Part shown: in pieces, positions 4,981-6,967 of the stretch | Layout of the letters: each line of letters starts with the position of its first letter | Position numbering within the stretch: position 1 is the first letter of the stretch | NCBI GenBank assembly: GCA_034178815.1 | Contig: JAXFQS010000152.1 | Span: 1 to 6,967 of the forward strand | Direction: 5' to 3' | DNA length: 6,967 nt | DNA from: JAXFQS01 sp034178815 | GTDB taxonomy: Bacteria; Verrucomicrobiota; Kiritimatiellia; RFP12; DVOR01 | The notes under the pieces: model-generated | The model's input: the letters and a program-made list of their open reading frames with translations, nothing else | Databases searched by the model: none | What the model was told of the DNA's origin: nothing | Position numbers and translations under genes: made by a program

Positions 4981-6744
4981 CTACGCCTGCCCCACATCCT
5001 TGATTGAGAGCAAAAACTCAATGTTGTTGCGCGTCACGCGCATCCGCTTGAGAACCAACTCCATCGCCTCAGCCGGAACCGTCCCGCCGAGCGCCCGGCG
5101 CAGAACCCAAATCCGCTTCAGCTCGTCGGCGTGCAAGAGCAACTCCTCCTTGCGAGTGCCCGAGCGCTCGATATTGATCGCCGGGAAAATGCGCTTGTCC
5201 GAGAGCATCCGGTCGAGACACAACTCCATGTTGCCCGTACCCTTGAACTCCTCGAAAATCACATCATCCATCTTGCTACCCGTCTCAACCAAAGCCGTCG
5301 CCAGAATCGTCAGAGACCCCCCGTTCTCAATATTCCGCGCCGCCCCGAAGAAACGCTTCGGCACCTGCAACGCCCCCGCATCCAAGCCGCCCGAAAGCGT
5401 CTTTCCCGAGTTCGCCTGGACAATATTATATGCCCGCGCCAAACGCGTAATTGAGTCCAGAAGAATCACCACATCCTTCCCGTTCTCGACCAGACGCTTC
5501 GCCGCCTCGATGGTCATCTCCGCCACCTTCACATGCTGCTCCGTCGGCTCGTCGAAAGTCGAACTGATCACCTGCGCCTTCGTATGCCGGCGCATGTCCG
5601 TCACCTCTTCCGGCCGCTCGTCGATTAGCAGGATAATCAGCAGCGCCTCCGGATGATTCGCCGAAATCGCATTCGCCACCTTCTGCAGAAGAACCGTTTT
5701 ACCCGTCCTCGGAGGTGCCACGATCAGCCCCCGTTGCCCGAAACCAATCGGAGTGAAAACATCCATCACACGGGTCGAATACTCCTCCTTCTCCGTCTCC
5801 AGCAGAATACGCCGCGTCGGGAAAGTCGGAGTCAAGTTCTCGAAGTGCACGATACGCTTGGCTTCGACCGCCGGCTTGCCGTTGACAAAGTCCACCGAAG
5901 CCAGCACAAAGGTCTTCTCCCTTTGCTGCGGTTCCCGCACAGGCCCCTCGACACAGTCCCCCGTCCGAAGCCCGAAACGCCGCACATGGGCTGGCGCCAC
6001 ATAGACATCCTCCGGGCAAGGAAGGTAGTTGTTCTGCACCGACCTCAGGAAGGCGTGCCCGTCATTCATCACCTCCAAAACACCCTCGGCACGGACTGCG
6101 CCCCTACGCCGCAAATGAAGCCGGATAACCTCGACAATCAGCTCGTGCAAACGCAGGTTCGAGATCTCCTCGGGCGTAGCCGTGGGGAGGAGTTCGACCA
6201 AGCGATCGGGGGACATCTGCTGCAGCGCCTTGAGCGTCAGAGGCTCGGCGTCCGGGGGCAAGGGCGGGAGGGACTGGATTACCTCGTCGCTAACCGGCGC
6301 GAGCGAATAACTCTCATCCGAGCCCCCCTTGTTCTGATGTCCGCGCCGCCGGGATCTAGACGACTTAGAGCCCTGCATCGGGTCGGGAATAGGCTCCGGC
6401 TTCGGCTGCTGCTGAGGGCGTTTGGGGCGCGCATTGCGCTGTTGCTGAGGCTGTTGAGGCTTCTGCTTGGGCTGTTGCGCAGGGGGCTGGGGCTGAGGTT
6501 GCGGCTGGGACTGCTGCTGCATCTGCGCGGCCTGCTGGGCGCGGAAGGCCTGCATCGCGGCCCAGCGCCCGGATGCCGCGGGAGATGCGGGGCGATGGCC
6601 TTGGGCAGTGCCAGCCGGCGGGGTTGCCACAGGGTGAGGCGTATGGGCGGCAGGCGGTGCCGGAGGGGTCTGCGGGGCGGGTTGCTGAGGCACCGGAACC
6701 GAAACACCGTCGCCCGGAGACCAAACTTCACCATCCATCATCAT
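4981..6744 (-). CDS. rho: Transcription termination factor Rho with Pro/Gln-rich N-terminal extension
   Basis: Rho is a ring-shaped hexameric RNA helicase that ends transcription at C-rich, unstructured RNA. This product has 587 residues against 419 in E. coli. The excess is an N-terminal arm of about 160 residues rich in Pro, Gln and Ala, with a basic patch SRSRRRGHQNKG (129-140). The conserved part has the Rho N-terminal helical domain (about 168-213), an OB-fold RNA-binding domain with GVLEVMNDGHAFLR (221-234) and YVAPAHVRRFGLRTGD (248-263), then the motor. The motor shows Walker A APPRTGKT (343-350), Walker B VVILLD (425-430), the Q-loop around SGKTLSGG (446-453) and FKGTGNMEL (500-508). 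In the RNA site, His230 stands where E. coli has Phe62, while Phe232 matches Phe64. The start overlaps the coaE stop by ATGA, and three ATG codons follow in tandem. The Shine-Dalgarno suits the second or third best, so the true start may be 3 or 6 bases later. Confidence 0.97.
   Translation of the reverse strand: MMMDGEVWSPGDGVSVPVPQQPAPQTPPAPPAAHTPHPVATPPAGTAQGHRPASPAASGRWAAMQAFRAQQAAQMQQQSQPQPQPQPPAQQPKQKPQQPQQQRNARPKRPQQQPKPEPIPDPMQGSKSSRSRRRGHQNKGGSDESYSLAPVSDEVIQSLPPLPPDAEPLTLKALQQMSPDRLVELLPTATPEEISNLRLHELIVEVIRLHLRRRGAVRAEGVLEVMNDGHAFLRSVQNNYLPCPEDVYVAPAHVRRFGLRTGDCVEGPVREPQQREKTFVLASVDFVNGKPAVEAKRIVHFENLTPTFPTRRILLETEKEEYSTRVMDVFTPIGFGQRGLIVAPPRTGKTVLLQKVANAISANHPEALLIILLIDERPEEVTDMRRHTKAQVISSTFDEPTEQHVKVAEMTIEAAKRLVENGKDVVILLDSITRLARAYNIVQANSGKTLSGGLDAGALQVPKRFFGAARNIENGGSLTILATALVETGSKMDDVIFEEFKGTGNMELCLDRMLSDKRIFPAINIERSGTRKEELLLHADELKRIWVLRRALGGTVPAEAMELVLKRMRVTRNNIEFLLSIKDVGQA
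6391..6540 (-). repeat. Gln/Pro low-complexity coding tract in rho
   Basis: This tract encodes Rho residues about 69-118. It is dominated by mixed CAG/CAA and CCG/CCA codons that give runs such as QMQQQSQPQPQPQPPAQQP. The codons are mixed rather than one repeated triplet. This suggests the amino-acid composition is kept by selection, with less risk of slippage than a pure triplet run. No folded domain is expected here. Confidence 0.7.
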
Positions 6745-6967
6745 CTATCCTTCTTCTCAATCCGTCCGAGCAGCGCCCGGACCTCCAGTTCAAACGCCTC
6801 CGCCGAGCCGTGGTTCGGAATCACATAATCCGACCGAGCCACCTTCTCCTCAAGCGGAAGCTGCGCATTGACACGAGCCCAAGCCTCCTGCTCCGTGAAC
6901 CCACGGAAAGCCACCAGCCGGGCGACCTGTGCGACCGGCTCCGAAGCCACGCACACGACCACATCGA
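6741..6967 (-). CDS. coaE: Dephospho-CoA kinase, C-terminal part (cut by window edge)
   Basis: CoaE phosphorylates the ribose 3'-hydroxyl of dephospho-CoA with ATP, the last step of coenzyme A synthesis in the cytoplasm. Only the last 74 full codons are present; the gene continues beyond 6967, so the P-loop N-terminus is not visible. The visible part matches the CoaE C-terminus: a strand VVVCVAS, then the helix QVARLVAFRGFTEQEAWARV, AQLPLEEK and the closing DYVIPNHGS segment before the last helix. The stop codon overlaps the rho start (ATGA). The Shine-Dalgarno of rho therefore lies inside the last codons of coaE, which points to one operon with coupled translation. The identification rests on the C-terminal half only. 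Confidence 0.86.
   Translation of the reverse strand, partial: DVVVCVASEPVAQVARLVAFRGFTEQEAWARVNAQLPLEEKVARSDYVIPNHGSAEAFELEVRALLGRIEKKDR
6748..6752 (-). promoter_or_regulatory. Shine-Dalgarno of rho, before three tandem ATG codons
   Basis: On the minus strand AAGGA ends 3 bases before the first ATG (6744), 6 before the second (6741) and 9 before the third (6738). The usual spacing favours the second or third ATG, although the first forms the overlap with the coaE stop. All three starts give the same protein apart from one or two extra methionines. Confidence 0.6.

Noticed and set aside
4708..5007. Open frames on both strands in the gspE-rho spacer
   Set aside because: Products are Arg/Pro/Gly-rich without homology that I know; the plus frame also runs into the rho 3' end. 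Treated as spacer.
5653..6828. 391-codon plus-strand frame opposite rho and coaE
   Set aside because: It is an Arg/Leu-rich shadow of the real genes, which carry complete catalytic motifs on the minus strand.

Overview
The window is GC-rich bacterial chromosome. The genes are mostly housekeeping, and I see no phage, insertion sequence, CRISPR array or defence system. The best clue to lineage is the small protein at 1513-1944. I recognise it as the Minf_1886-type conserved protein of Planctomycetes and Verrucomicrobia (the family I recall as TIGR04138). Together with the coaE-rho pair and a Rho carrying a long Pro/Gln-rich N-terminus, this suggests a member of the PVC superphylum, probably on the Verrucomicrobiota/Kiritimatiellota side. 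The lineage is inferred from gene families, not from a database match.

Layout. Positions 1-403 hold no gene I can defend. Positions 404-582 hold a complete minus-strand tRNA-Val(CAC) unit: a -35/-10 promoter (554-582), the tRNA with encoded CCA (457-533) and a GNRA-loop hairpin with a T7 tract as terminator (404-428). Diverging from it, an extended -10 promoter (728-756) sits directly against the truA start codon. It opens a tightly packed plus-strand run: truA (764-1516), the Minf_1886-type gene (1513-1944, overlapping by ATGA), a XerC-type tyrosine recombinase (1948-2943, 3-nt gap) and a GspE/PilB-type secretion/pilus ATPase (2973-4667, 29-nt gap, own Shine-Dalgarno).

A 313-base non-coding stretch (4668-4980) separates this run from a convergent minus-strand pair. 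In transcription order the pair is coaE (only its last 74 whole codons are in the window) and rho (4981-6744), again joined by an ATGA overlap.

Functionally, truA modifies tRNA, the Xer recombinase probably resolves chromosome dimers, the ATPase drives a type IV pilus or type II secretion machine, coaE finishes coenzyme A synthesis, and rho terminates transcription. The linkage looks like close packing of unrelated core genes rather than one pathway. I did not find a clearly new system. The points most worth a second look are the uncharacterised Minf_1886-type protein, the low-complexity arm of Rho, the apparently leaderless truA transcript, the structured repeat-like spacer between gspE and rho, and a strong change of base skew that cuts through genes.
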